Source: Rostratula benghalensis (lineage: Eukaryota > Chordata > Aves > Charadriiformes > Rostratulidae). Taken from it: 64,000 bases of DNA. A program made the position numbers and the translations under genes. The stretch is from NCBI GenBank assembly GCA_013399305.1, contig VXAI01000117.1, positions 1,700,590 through 1,764,589 of the forward strand, written 5' to 3'. This document shows, piece after piece, positions 50,016-61,997 of the stretch (its first letter is position 1; every line of letters starts with the position of its first letter). The notes below the pieces were generated by a model. The model was not told the origin of the DNA. It saw nothing but the letters and a program-made list of their open reading frames with translations, and ran no database searches.

Positions 50016-51639
50016 TCTCTACTTTGCTGTCTCCCCCTAAACCAAAGGTAGACTGACTGAACTATAATTCCCTAAATCCTCTTCTTTTGACTTTTTGTAG
50101 AGCTGGGGGAATTCTTGGCTTTTTTCCAAGTCATTTCCAAGTCTTTTCACAAGAGCTTTCTTGGATAGTGGAAGTGGCAGGCTGTGATTGCACACTTTTT
50201 AGGCTGCTAAACCTGGGTCTTACCCTTGTGTTGCTTTGCTTGTCTGTGCTTCAGTTTGCCTCTTTTGGTAGACAAATTCTTTCATCCCTTCTTTCCTTGT
50301 GCTGATGACTGATGACCGAGGAAGAAAGCATATATTTGGTTAACTGACAGCTGTTTGCTCTTTGGATGGGTTTTGTTACTTTCTGAATTTTTTGTCCTCC
50401 TGTCTAAGATAAATTAAATAGGACTGGTGTTTTCATTCTTTAATTTCTTTGATATAAAGGCCTCACACCATTGCAATCATCTCTCAGAATTTAATATTTT
50501 TGGTAAAATGCTAGTCTGACCATTTCAAGACAGGTGTCAAGCCTTAATTTTACCACTTCTTTTACCACATCTTTATTACTTTACACTTAGAAAATTGTAA
50601 TTAAAAAGAGTAAAAATGAAAGTGAGTACGAGCAACCAAGTTATTTATTATTGGAAAATAAAATGCTTTTTTAATCTACTGATATAAACTCTTAGAGTTT
50701 CTCATATTTGAAAAAAGAAATTCACCTACTCTTTCTACACCCAAGGTCAATGGATACAAATGAACTGTGGGTTATTCAGTTTGAAGCATTTCTACCCTCT
50801 TCATGAAAAGATGAGATATTTAACCTTCCTAGGAGACTCCTCCAGCTTTTGCATCCTTTGCAAGACACCAACCATGCCTTGAAACTAGCTGCTGTGGCAA
50901 AGGCTTGCTAAGAAGTATCCTCTTTGACCATTTATTATCATAGCTAGCCATGGTCCAGGTCTTGAACATTTCTGCTTTTACTTGAACGTACAATTATAGA
51001 TATAGGCCTAACATAACAGCATGCAGAATTTCTTTAACAAAGGCCAGGGTCTGGGGGACAAAAAGGAAATGGGAGTTTGCCATATTGAAGCATATAGTTT
51101 ACCCTTTGAGAAGTAGGGGGGAAGCGTCATTCTACCTATAGAAAAGTTCTGGGAGACTAAAATGCATGATGAGGTAATGTTCCTGTGGCCCATGAAAAGC
51201 GTTAGGGTTGTTACCATATTTTCTTTACACTTTCTTGCTCCTTCCTTCCAAAGGAATTGAGTTGTATTTGTTGAATCAAGATATACAACTAATCACAGCT
51301 ATTAAAAACAGATTGATACAGGCATCCTTTCTTTACACTGTGAAAAATGGCTGGTGCTTTGAAGCCCTCCAAAGCATGGAAATTCAATTTGAAGATTTAG
51401 AATCTTATCTCAGCTCCAGCTATGGGAAGGCAGCACAAATATTTCAAGGTGCTTTGCAGAACTTCTGTGTAAAAAGTAAACAACTGCCACTTTAATCTTG
51501 ATGCTTTGATATTATGCTCTCAAAGGAGCAAATATTAACACAGGTCTTCAGATGGAGACTCCCTTTATCCATTTGACATCTTTGATCAGGCATGAAATAT
51601 GGAATATAAACACCACCAGAATAATTCTTGTTGGGTGCC
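50016..51639. other. Non-coding stretch, nothing recognised
   Basis: No gene recognised. Near 50220-50270 the text GTCTGTGCTTCAGTTTGCC faintly recalls the MIR/L3 'tctgtgcctcagtttcc' segment but the surrounding bases do not support it. Confidence 0.6.
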
Positions 51640-52090
51640 TAATTCCAGGCTCTGTTGAAATTAATAATAAGTTCATTGCTTCTCCCTAAAGTGGCTGTCA
51701 AGTTCATTAGCAAAGACTTATGCCCTGCAGCTCTCCTCTATGCATGGCATTTCCTGGCAGTGACAATATCCCACTGATAATTGAGTCCCTTTTGCTGAAG
51801 CACCCAACATGCTGCCACTGAAGCTCCTGTGGCTGGGTATTTGGAAGACCGGTCATACAAGATATTAATTGCCTAGGAAGAAGTCAGATGAAAAAATCCT
51901 TCCTGAGAACCGGTTGCATTTTCCCTCTTCTTTATGTACGTTAGGTGAATTTTTATTTGTGGCAACTTTTTGCAGTTGTACAGAAACATTTTTCACACAC
52001 AAATCACCCACCAGCTGCACACAAATATAATGCTAATTAACCAGGATCAGTGAAACTGGCTAATAAGTGACCTAGAAGTTCACTTTCTAG
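51640..52090. promoter_or_regulatory. Candidate conserved non-coding element
   Basis: AT-rich text with ordered homeodomain cores (ATATTAATTGCC, ATGCTAATTAACC), a CAGCTG E-box near 52014, and two ACCGGT-type CpG sites in AGACCGGTC and GAACCGGTTG. Few open codons on the plus strand. Enhancer-like in character, not proven. Confidence 0.25.
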
Positions 52091-54134
52091 TAGAGGGTTC
52101 CTGTCTAGTTGTTGCTTCTCCCACTCTGCTGTCTAATTCTTTATAATGTTGCTAACCAGTGCCTCAAACCAAATAGGTTGCCATTAATATCCCTTCCTTA
52201 AGGGTGCACAGCAGCACCAGCTTGGGCACCCAGGAATGGAGCCCATGACAGAACGTGTTTTGATTATTGATTACCATCAAATACTTGGGAATCCCAAGGG
52301 GAGCTTGTCTACACCATGGGTGGTTGTCTAATGTAGACATTGAGGTATGAGATTGTTTGGCTCATGCTTCCTCTTATGTTCCTTATTACTGCAGAGTACT
52401 TGCATGCTTGATAAAGTTTTAAGCAATCAGAAGCCATCAACAGCGATGTAAATTCTTCATCTCTTTTTAGAGGACTTGTGGATTTGGCTGTCTGACAATG
52501 TCCTGAATTCAGAAAAATGTCACAGTCCATCTGCAGCGCACTAGTATCAGTCAAATAATTTCCTAGCCACTGATCCTTCACCAGCGACCTCATAGAGCTT
52601 CTACTCAGTAGCAGAAGAGCAGTATACTATTTCCAAACATGAACATCTCAGTTCCCTCCTACGCCTAGGCATGGAATTAGGCTGTAGCCTGGCATCTGCT
52701 GTACTCCTCCTGTACAGATGACCAGAACATTTATTTATCCTTCTGTTTTTCTCTTTCATGTCTTTTTTGTTTCTCTAATGCTGCAGCTTCATCTTCCTCA
52801 GAGCAAGTATGATCACTACAACACCAGTGCCTGTCCTTGTAATAGGACAACCCCTTAGTAAATCTGAGCTAGCATTACCTTCACCCCTTTTGGGGAACTT
52901 GTTATATCACTCCAGGCAGTTTAAGGTCAGTTAATGTTTAAAACATTGTGTGTGAACATCTGCGCTTGTGTCAGCTAACTACATTGGACTAAATTCCTGA
53001 ATAGTCTTGTTGGTGTTTCTCACTCCCTTGAAAAAAGTGAATTGAAGGATAACCCTAAAGTATCAGTCACATTTCTGCCTGTGAATTGGGGAGTTTCTAG
53101 AGTAGAATTGGGGAGTTTAGACGGTTGCATTATGATGTCTCTTGGAAATTCAAAAGCAGAGGCAGAATAAGACCTCTTTAAATATGGGAGACCTTATCAC
53201 AATGGGAATGTTAATATATCACCATCATCTCCCTCAAATGCAAAAGGATACTGTGGTGCTTCATAATTGGGCTTGTAAGCAGGAAACAAATATTTCTGTG
53301 AGTACTTTTCTTTGGACAGTTTCAACACATACATGGCAGGGACACTCAGGGCTTCAGACCAGGGAAGCTTCAGACCGCACATAGTGAAGGTGAGAAGCCT
53401 TGGCACCGACCGCATCAATCCAACCTTTCGTCCAGTTTTATTGTATCAAAGTCTTGACTCAAGAAGAATTAGCCATAATGTCCTGTAACCAGCTGGTAGT
53501 CTGTCATTGTGACAGTAGTTAGGTCATAACACAATCCCTACTCTCTACGGAGTAAATCTCTAGGGATTGTGTTTGCTGGTGGCAATAGCCAACAACCAGC
53601 AAGGTTGACTTCTGCCATCCCAGGCACTCCTCAGCCCTTGAGGCTCATGGAACATTTTGACAAGGGACATAATGAATTTAGGATCCAGTCATTTGGTCTC
53701 CCTTATTCTGAAATCCTCTGCGCTCAAGAGAAATCCTTAGGAAGAAGAGAAGTGAACTTGACCCTTTCCTTTGAACTCCCAATGGATGCAAAGAAAAATA
53801 AAATTAAATGTGTATAACGGTTTTTGGCGTTCCCTTTTAATATGAAGAAGTGGTGGATCTCTTTAAATCCCTTAATTTTATTATGATCTTTCTTTCATGG
53901 AAACCTCTTACACACTTCTAGGAAATCCCACTCGGTATTCTAGAGGCAGTATTTTTGGTGTTGAGAACTAGGAAGAGCACAATTGAGGTAATCCTGTGTT
54001 AATGTATGTCCTTCAAGGACCTGAATAGTTGAGCAGCACTGGAAATCATAAATGCGTATGATTATTTATTGGGAAGACAAACTAGGATTAGAATTTAAGT
54101 GGTAATGTCAAGTCAAATTATTGCACACTCTTGA
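52091..54134. other. Non-coding stretch with one modest open frame
   Basis: No gene is recognised. The minus-strand frame 52593-52309 starts with a real ATG and stays open 94 codons (about 105 if upstream in-frame codons are counted), but third-position use is neutral and no family is recognised. A small duplication lies at 53082-53118. Confidence 0.55.
53082..53118 (+). repeat. Short direct duplication (GAATTGGGGAGTTT)
   Basis: The 14-base string GAATTGGGGAGTTT occurs at 53082-53095 and again at 53105-53118, a 23-base period, with partly similar intervening text. A local slippage duplication. Confidence 0.7.
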
Positions 54135-55925
54135 GGAAAAGGTGTTGCAGCACCTGACCATTCTCATGGTGAAATTTTATTTCTTTCAGACCATCTGGAA
54201 TTTCCATTATTGCAACTTGCTTCCTGTCCTTTTCTGAGGTACTTCTGACAAAAGTCCAGCACAGACTTTTCTACAATCTGATTTTAGTTAATGGAAGAGT
54301 TCAAGTTGCCCTTCCTCTTCTCCCAGCAAAACAAACCAGGCTCTATACCAACTTACCTATAAATTGGTTACCATTGTCTACAATGTGTTTCTGGCTTTCC
54401 TTGTCCTTTCTGTCCATCAGGACCAAGTACTTTTCTGCAAGGCTGCCTCTGAGCCAGTCAGTCCCCAGCCTATTGCAGGAGGCTATCAAGATCCAAATGT
54501 AAAATGAAACATTTTCCCTTACTGAACTTCAGGAAACTTCTTTCTGACCATTCTTCCAGTATATCAATATCCTTCTGAATGACAGCTCTGTTGTTCTGTG
54601 TCTCAAGTGGTCTTTACCATCATCTGCAAACTCAAAAAGGGTTCATTGTGTCCCATTGCTGGGTCAGAAGATATAACACAGCATCTGCTCCATTATTGAT
54701 CAATAAGGATCATAACTGGTAACTGGCTGTCAACTAGTCTTCAAACAGCTGACACCTAAACAGAATCAGCAGTCTGGGTGGTTTTTTACATGGTTTTTAA
54801 GTCATATATCAAAAACATATTTCTCTATAAAGATGTTATTGGAAACTGTCAAAAGACTCACTAAAGTCAAGGTGAACAACATCTAGTTCTCTCCCTGCAT
54901 CTGTTGTCAGTCATATTTCATCAGCGAAAGCAATCAGTTCTGTTGGGGTAACTTGTCCTTGGTAAATCTGCGCTGGTTTTTCGCAGTGATACTGTTCTTC
55001 ATGTGTCTGGGCGTGGCTTTCAGGACAGTTTGCTCTATAGTCTTTCCAGAGACTGAGGAGAGACTTGTAGGTCCCTGGTCCTCTGCCTTCGTCTTTTCAC
55101 GATCATGAGAAATTTTTTTGTTTAGAATGATTTCTCAAATATGATAGAGCAGCCCTTGCAAAAACTTCAGTCAGCCTGCTTAGCGAAATTGGGACTACCC
55201 CATCAGGCTGTATGTGCTAATTTTGTTTAAGTGGTCCTTACCTCACACTTCGTCTGCTGTGGATAATGCTACTCCACGTTCCTCCTCCCAGATTCTACCC
55301 TGAGAAGAACATTCTATTAAGCCTCAGAGAAGAATTTGCAAGTAGGGAGCTCCAGATACATGGACAGTTTCAGTTTCAGGCAAGTTTTGGCCCTCATCAT
55401 CCTCGATGCATGCTGCTTTTCTACATCCTTCCTAGATTGTCTGTCCCCATTTTCAGCTTCCATATGTTTACTTTGCTTTTTTGGGCTCACTCAAAAGCTC
55501 CCATTGCAGCCTCCTGCTGCACATTTTCCCATGAAACAGAATGAAACTTTCTTGGCTTTTAAGAGTCTGTCTTAGAAGACCAGCCAGCTCTTCCAGAACC
55601 CTTTGGCCTGGTAGGCTGCCTCCAAAGCAAACCTTCTGTCACTTCCCTGTACAAGGTGAAGTATACTTTAGTGAAGTGCAAGGTGGCAATCTTGCTGCTT
55701 GCTTTCTTCACTTTACTTGGGAACTCACATGCTACCACCTTATGATCACTGTAGCTTTCATTGTAAGACTGCTTTTGTGTTCCTGATGATTTGTTCTCTA
55801 CCCTTGTGCAGCATGCAAAGCAGAGCATCTTTTCTGTGGGTTTGTCCAACGCATCAATTCATAAATTATCCCTAGCAATTCCAGAGGCATCCTGAAATGC
55901 TTCTGCCCGGCAATATTCCCCTCTA
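54135..55925 (-). mobile_element. Old CR1 LINE copy, about 1.8 kb, minus strand
   Basis: Read on the minus strand, this diverged copy runs from the endonuclease end of ORF2 (near 55925), through the linker between endonuclease and RT (55559-55770), and the RT palm (54600-55100), to the C-terminal region near 54135. Plus-strand landmarks are CAGCACCTGACCATTCTCAT (about 54150), TGACAGCTCTGTTGTTCTG (about 54580), GTCAAGGTGAACAACATCTA (about 54866) and TTGGTAAATCTGCGCTGG (about 54959), all corresponding to conserved CR1 coding sequence. The extreme 3' tail is not visible. Divergence is much higher than in the 22417 copy. Confidence 0.85.
54135..55925 (-). pseudogene. Decayed CR1 ORF2 with endonuclease and RT signatures
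   Basis: A 96-codon piece (55849-55559) includes the endonuclease S-D-H motif (codons at 55742-55750), a conserved part of the APE-type active site, then the linker KKASSKIATLHFTKVYFTL, which parallels the usual CR1 linker. In the RT part the catalytic F-A-D-D codons (54619-54630) survive, unlike in the younger-looking copy at 22417. Multiple stops and frameshifts separate the pieces, so no protein can be made. Confidence 0.8.
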
Positions 55926-56085
55926 AGCACATGCTGAGTTGCTCTCCCTCTAGTCTGTATTGATGCAAGAGGCTTTTCCTTACTGGATGGAGGACTTAGT
56001 ATTTTTTCTTATTGAATTTCTTAAGATTCCCATTGGTTCATTCCTCCAAGCTGAATAAGCCCTCATGAAAAGCAAATGCTTTTGT
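55926..56085 (-). mobile_element. Second CR1 fragment abutting the older copy, minus strand
   Basis: Plus-strand text CTAGTCTGTATTGATGCAAG, then TATTGAATTTCTTAAGATTC and CATTCCTCCAAGCTGAATAA, corresponds to the CR1 ORF2 segment that also occurs inside the neighbouring element at about 54470-54570. It therefore repeats an internal segment of that element out of order, in the same orientation. Either it is the remnant of a separate CR1 insertion or a partial duplication of the neighbour. Confidence 0.7.
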
Positions 56086-59010
56086 GTCGGATGTATGTTC
56101 TCTCCTCACATGGTACAGAAAGGCTTTACTAGCCATGGCTGCTGCCTCCATACACACCAGTACACACCGTGCTGTCACCCTCCTTCCAAAGCAATTGAAA
56201 CAGAGATAATGTTAAGGGAATTCCATAGATTCTGATTACATATGACTTCATTACCTGACTTCTTCCTGCAAAAAAACCCCTTCACATAATGAAATCTTGT
56301 TCTGGAACAAGTAAGTCATCTTTTTATTAAAAAGATGTGTAGGGAAAGGAAATATAATTTCACCAATTTTATATTTTTTTTTCTGAGAGAAAAGGAAAAC
56401 GGCAAAATGACAAGGAATAATAAAAGAAAAGCAATTCTTTTATTTCAAAGCCAGTGAAAATTAGACTAAGCAGTAGTACAAGCCAAATGGAAATCATAAT
56501 TCTTCTATTTCCCTGGCTGCTCAGATGTGTAATAGGCTTGGCAAAATGTCAAGGAAAACAGGGGCCAAGCTGCATTGTGTTTAAAAGAATCAAAAGGCTG
56601 CTCGTTAAGAGGGGCAGTTTTCAGCACACTTCTGAGGAGAAAAGTCTAAGGCTCATATGCTGCTTATAACTTACAGAGAGCACCGAGGAGGGTAATATAC
56701 ATACAATGCAAGGACACTTTTCAGCCTGGCAGGGAAAACAAAGGCAATAGTCTTGCTAGGCGTGTTTTGTTCCTTTTGATTTAGTGTAGTGTGCTTTAAT
56801 CCAAAACTACAAGGCAAAATCAAAAGCATGAGCAGGATAGCTTGTTTCAACAGCTGTAAAATGTGGGCTCAGCTAGGTGGTGGTGAAACATAGCCCAAAT
56901 AATAGCACCCAAAAATAGATGTCAAAAAACACTCCATGAGTCCATATTTCTTACAGAAGGCCCCTACCAGAAATTAAATTGTTAGAAGGAAGCGGTCACC
57001 ATAGACCAGGTGAAAGATCTGAGATGGCCTGAAAGTATAACAAATTTTACCTTCTTTTTGAGATAATCTCCAGGCTCATAGCTTTGTTTCTCTTTTTTTG
57101 TTGGGTTTTTTTTTCCCCCGCTAAAAGGGTCTAAGTCCCTGTCTCTTATCACTAATACAGTTTTATACTTGGGAGTAGAGAGAGAGTGTTTTGTGGTCTG
57201 TCATAAATCCTCCTTCCACTTTTCTAAGAATATTTCACACTGGAACAGTGTTGCCTTGGTGCACATTCTTCATGAAAGGATGCTGCAGATGTCATAATGT
57301 ACTTAAAGAGAGTCATATAAATGACCACGTGGCGGTGACACAATGATAATCTTAAGGAGCTGAGCATGTCTGTTTTACACAGAAGGCAAAGATCCAGAAG
57401 CATTTTCCTAACTGAGAAATCCCTTGTTACATACCTTGTTGCACAAAACTGAAGTGTTAAAATAGGGAAAATATAATAGTTTATCTACTTACTGTACTCT
57501 TTCATTCACACACCCAGGAGTGACAGTGGGTTACAGTGGGTCAGTCAATGACACATTCTTAGAATCTTTTCATAAGAGTGTTCATACACGGGAAAAAATT
57601 CTCATGATGGAGCTAAATAGGAAGTACCATGTGGAGTATATTACCTTTACAGGTTGAAGTTAATCCTTCCATTTTCTAGTGATGAGCTCAGCTGGATGTT
57701 AAAGTAACTTACTGGACAAAGAAGGGGGATTCTCTTGGGGTTTTTCAAGACAGATTAGACACATTTTAGCGAGATAACCAATTTTTTTCAGTTTCTTTTT
57801 TCCTAACCCATTTTGAGGTCAGAAAAAAACATTTCTGAGTATTTTAGAAGTCAGAATAAATGTTCTTCAGTCCTTCAGTGCTTAGAGGATTGGAACCTAG
57901 AGTCCATGCCAGATCATTTAGGTTTATTCTTATAAGACAAGTTAGAAATGGTAATATGAACAGTGAAGTCCACAAAACAAAGCAGTGATTTCTAGCTGGT
58001 CCTGGAGAGAAGATATATATTGGGACACAAGGCCAATACGTACCATGTCTGTTCTCCATAATAGTTTTTTTGTCAGGCTCTATAACATTTCAGGCTGGGC
58101 CCCATTCTGTCCCACTCTTTTCTAATATGTCCTACAATTTTAAGTTGAGTTCTCCTCTTCTTCTAACCCTGCGCACCTGAGAGATATTACAGAAAATTTA
58201 TTTGCATATTTCAAGCCCTCTATGGTATTTTAAGAAGGCAGTTCCCGACTACTGTTCCATCAGAGTGAGGGAAAACCTTCTGTTTCAAAAGCCTTGGCAT
58301 TTGAGTATGAAATGTTTTCTTGATACTCCTTCTGGGAGTCTGATGAGTATGAATCAAAGTGTGGAAAAGCCAGGTGAACACTCTAGATCTGTTTTCCACG
58401 GTAGCACCTTCACAAAACTCCAGCAGCTGAAAATAAGCCTAACTGAACTACTTCCCTAAAGAAGAAGAGAACTGCCAGTGCTGCAGTTCCTGCAGTGACC
58501 CAGCTAGTCCTGGCTGTGCAACGGCTTCCAGAGAATCTACTGCTGAGTCCCTGGCAGGGTGCTTTAACTGCTGGTTGAACTTTTGTGGATGAAAATTTAA
58601 GTTGATGAAACTCACATTTATTCCATTTTCTCATCACTGTGTTAACTCAGTTTTGGGTGAACAGGAAATCCAGCCTGTTAGACAGAAGATAGCCAGAAAA
58701 ATCTAGTACCTGCTGTTCTACAGAAGACCATATTTCTACCTTAAGAATCTCTTTTCTAAAATTACATCAAGGTTCCTACTTGTTTCCACTGCAAAAAAAA
58801 AGGCACACTGGTGTAAAGTCAAACAGTACTAAGCAGGTCATATTTATTCCACTGAAGTCTAGCTCCAGCTTCAGCACACTGTCCATAGGCACGCTGCGTA
58901 TGACCTGTTTCTAGCCCATGTACCTCTCTTCTGCCCGTGATGGCACCATAGCAATTCGTAGAAGCCCTACATTGCACACTTTGTCATTCCTGTGAAAAGG
59001 CACTACTCAC
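56086..59010. other. Non-coding stretch, nothing recognised
   Basis: No gene or transposon recognised. A T/G/C low-complexity tract lies at 57083-57119, a small TACAGTGGGT direct repeat near 57525, and an octamer ATTTGCAT near 58201. Confidence 0.6.
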
Positions 59011-59091
59011 CTGCAGCGCACCCAATATTCTTTCTTCTGATAATGTTGCATTTGCTCTTTGAATCAGGTGAAGTCTGCTGGGTGGCTGCTT
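59011..59091 (-). other. Candidate 81-base spliced exon, minus strand
   Basis: On the minus strand a 27-codon open block ends exactly at CAG|GTGAGT, a perfect nine-base donor match (the plus strand reads ACTCACCTG at 59005). It begins after ...GCCCATGTCAAAG, an acceptor with a moderate pyrimidine run. The length is a multiple of three and the frame is open in phase 0, encoding a piece that includes HLIQRANATLSEERILGALQ, with no known family. A chance match cannot be excluded. Confidence 0.18.
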
Positions 59092-60140
59092 CTTTGACAT
59101 GGGCAAAAGCAAAAATCACCTGCTCAATGCAGCATACTACATGGCTGGATAATTTTTCTGCGGACAAGAACTATACTGCTATCAGAAACAGGAGGTGTCC
59201 GACCAAATCACTAAAATTAGATGACATACTGCCTCATTCCCCATCCCCACAGTCCAGTTTATTCTGCACAGATAACATGCAAAAACCAGACTTTTACACA
59301 TATTCCTGAATTTCATCTCTCTTAATAATAAAAGCTGGAGTGCAGTTCCATCTCCAAACAGTCACTCAGATTTCTCAGCATGGAATATCCTGGCTCAAAG
59401 CTGATAACACTGTGATGAGAAATGAGGTGGAATATTGCAAGGTGAATCTGAAGGAAGAACCAAATTCCACATATGATTTATTTACGTCAGTACAAGGAGG
59501 CAGCCAGAGAAAGAAGAGATAATTTACAGTAATAAATGGTGATGACTGAGTGTCTTAAATATCCTTCCTCCTGCTCACAATCACAGGTAGGATTTACTCA
59601 AAACCAAACCAAGACCTTGTACAAATTCTTAATTATCACTCTGATGGCTTTCCTACCCACCTCCGTGAGGCTATAAAAAAACCTGCTTTGTAACAGAGCT
59701 GCTGTCTACATCCAGCATGTATGTGCTAGACACCATCCTTTAATCCATGCATACACAAATGAATTCCCACATTCTGGAACCCCGCACTGTGTGTTTATCT
59801 TAAATATACACATGCAACTATTTAGAAGTGGAGAAATCCTTTAGAAGACAAAATCCATATAAAATGTCAATCTTTACTATGGATAGGCAGGGGAGAAAAC
59901 CTAGAATCTATATGCATGCTGTTCACTCCTGTAGTTTCTGAGTGCTATAACAATGTTTGGGCTGTACTTGAATGGGAATATGCAATGTTATTCTGCAGTA
60001 TGTCTTGAGGAAGAAGAGCTTGAGATTCATTAGGATTGCTAACAGAGCGTTTTCTCAGCTGTAGATTCTCTCCAGCTAAATTTTCTACTGCTCTTCGATG
60101 GACTCACCACTTCAGATACAATGCACAGTTTTCGTCTATG
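59092..60140. other. Non-coding stretch, nothing recognised
   Basis: AT-rich text with 60-100 codon chance frames. No repeat family recognised before the T/G-rich leader of the TTCC array. Confidence 0.6.
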
Positions 60141-60178
60141 GGTTTTCTTCTGTTGGGTTTTTGGGGTTTCTTTTTTGC

Positions 60179-60370
60179 TTTCCTTCCTTCCTTCCTTCCT
60201 TCCTTCCTTCCTTCCTTCCTTCCTTCCTTCCTTCCTTCCTTCCTTCCTTCCTTCCTTCCTTCCTTCCTTCCTTCNTCCTTCCTTCCTTCCTTCCTTCCTT
60301 CCTTCCTTCCTTCCTTCCTTCCTTCCTTCCTTCCTTCCTTCCTTCCTTCCTTCCTTCCTTCCTTCCTTCC
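60179..60370. repeat. (TTCC)n / (GGAA)n microsatellite with an unresolved base
   Basis: About 48 tetranucleotide units of TTCC run uninterrupted except for an N at 60275. The repeat register shifts by one base at the N, so the two halves were probably joined there and the true length is uncertain. It is directly preceded by a T/G-rich leader (60141-60176). The homopurine strand (GGAA)n can form triplex DNA and carries repeated ETS-type GGAA cores. Long frames crossing it on both strands are artefacts of the repeat. Confidence 0.98.
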
Positions 60371-61701
60371 CTCTCCCTAATGGAAAAAGACACATTTTTC
60401 TCTGTCTAAAATTAAATATATTTTCTGTGTGTTTCCTTCCTCTCTCCCTGCTTAGAAACTGCATTTTCAGATTAGGACTGGCATGATCTATTTAAGACAG
60501 ATATAGGAGAGAGAATGCTCCAGAGGAAGGCTAGTGTAGGAGTAACAGGAGGAGAATTGTAATATATTCTTTATTCCTGCTCAGGCATAATCTTAAAGAA
60601 ATGAAGCAACACACATGCCTACTCGAACAAGTTGTTAGCAAGCTAATCGTGCATTACAAGACAGCAGAGCCACACTGTGTCCATTAGACACAGTTTAAGG
60701 ATGGATTTAGTGCACTCAGAAGACAAATCAGACATGCCTAGACATAAAGTTGAACAGGGAAGATTGCTTCTTTCCTTTTAAGAGGCATAGGAGAAATAAT
60801 TTGCTTTAGCATTAGTCTGTCTTCATGAAAGAATAAAATACTGAGAATGAATTGCTTATCATCTGCTCAAATCAAAACGGCCTTTGAATAAGAGACTCCT
60901 TTCCTCAGTTTTCTAGAAGAGAACAGGAAGACGAATATCAATTAATCCATTCTTGCGCCCGGACAGGCAACAAAAAACTAAAGGGAGTTGACCATGCTGG
61001 TAATGGATATTTGCAACAAAAACCAACATTAACGTAAAGAGAAGTAGGAGATAGTTTAAATAGTGTACCCAGGGAGAACTTCCACCATTATTAAAGAAAG
61101 GCTTAGCATGTATGGAAAGTGATGGGCTGGACTGGATGTGTAAATGTTTATATCACATGTATGAATATTTATGACAAGAAGCTGAAAAACAGGTCTTTTA
61201 TCTCAGGAGATACTTCTATTATAATACTGGTAGTCTACACATATGAAAGACTAAAAAAAGTTGTTAATGAACTTGTTCAGCCCTTATGATGCAGCTGTTC
61301 ATTTATCCTGTTCATTTCAGCAAGATAAAATTAATTTTGTAGATTTACATTACCTTGTACTAAAGCTACTTAAGGCATATGAAGTTCTAGAATTTGTTTG
61401 GAAAAAAAAGTTAAATTTGTCATAGCTGATTTGCAAGCATAAATGAGGTTCCAGTCCTTGCAATTCCAGGTAGCATTTTGATCCTACACAAGGATGTTCA
61501 TAATCAAAGAGCTCAGTTTTATTCTATTGCACTCAGCCATGAAAGAATTAGAAATTTCACTGTAAAATGTGGCTCCCTTAGATATATCTTTTTATATTCT
61601 TTGCTGTCTGCCTGCTGCTTTTTTAGTATACTCAATGGATACTACAAAGATTCTAATATATTCCTGTAAACTGTGATGGGGTCCCTGTAACTGGAGGCAT
61701 T

Positions 61702-61741
61702 TAATATTGTTATATTATATTGTTATATAATATTGTTATTG
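61702..61741. repeat. AT-rich simple repeat (ATATTGTT-like)
   Basis: Imperfect tandem units of TATTGTTATAT type occupy 40 bases. Low complexity, probably a degenerate microsatellite. Confidence 0.6.
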
Positions 61742-61949
61742 TGGACGTGTTATGCTGTGTTTTTTTCAGTCTATCTTCTCACTGCTAGTCAGGCCAGGAC
61801 CATGACTGGTCTAGTCAGACCTTATCAGAAACAGCGAGATGGGAGATGAACTGCAGACAGAAATGTTGGGAGTGAGCTGAGCAAATCTGTGTTCATCCTG
61901 CCCCAGTGTCCCTTCACAGCCTTTCCGTGGTATACCAGCTCATCTTCTG

Positions 61950-61997
61950 TGGAGGGAGGAGAGGAGATGAGAGGAGAGGGAAGGGAATTAGAAAGGG
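61950..61997 (+). repeat. Purine-rich (GGA/GAG) tract
   Basis: Nearly all-purine run with GGAGGGAGGAGAGGAGATGA and similar, interrupted by only a few T. Low-complexity sequence; could be a degenerate GGA repeat. Confidence 0.5.

Noticed and set aside
50085..50300. Faint resemblance to a MIR or L3 SINE/LINE segment
   Set aside because: Only one string of about 19 bases is suggestive; the rest of the expected core is not visible.
60036..60486. Frames of up to 141 codons on both strands with Leu-Pro-Ser-Phe or Lys-Glu-Gly-Arg repeats
   Set aside because: Pure translation of the TTCC microsatellite, which cannot give a stop in its main register. The N also makes the frames unreliable.
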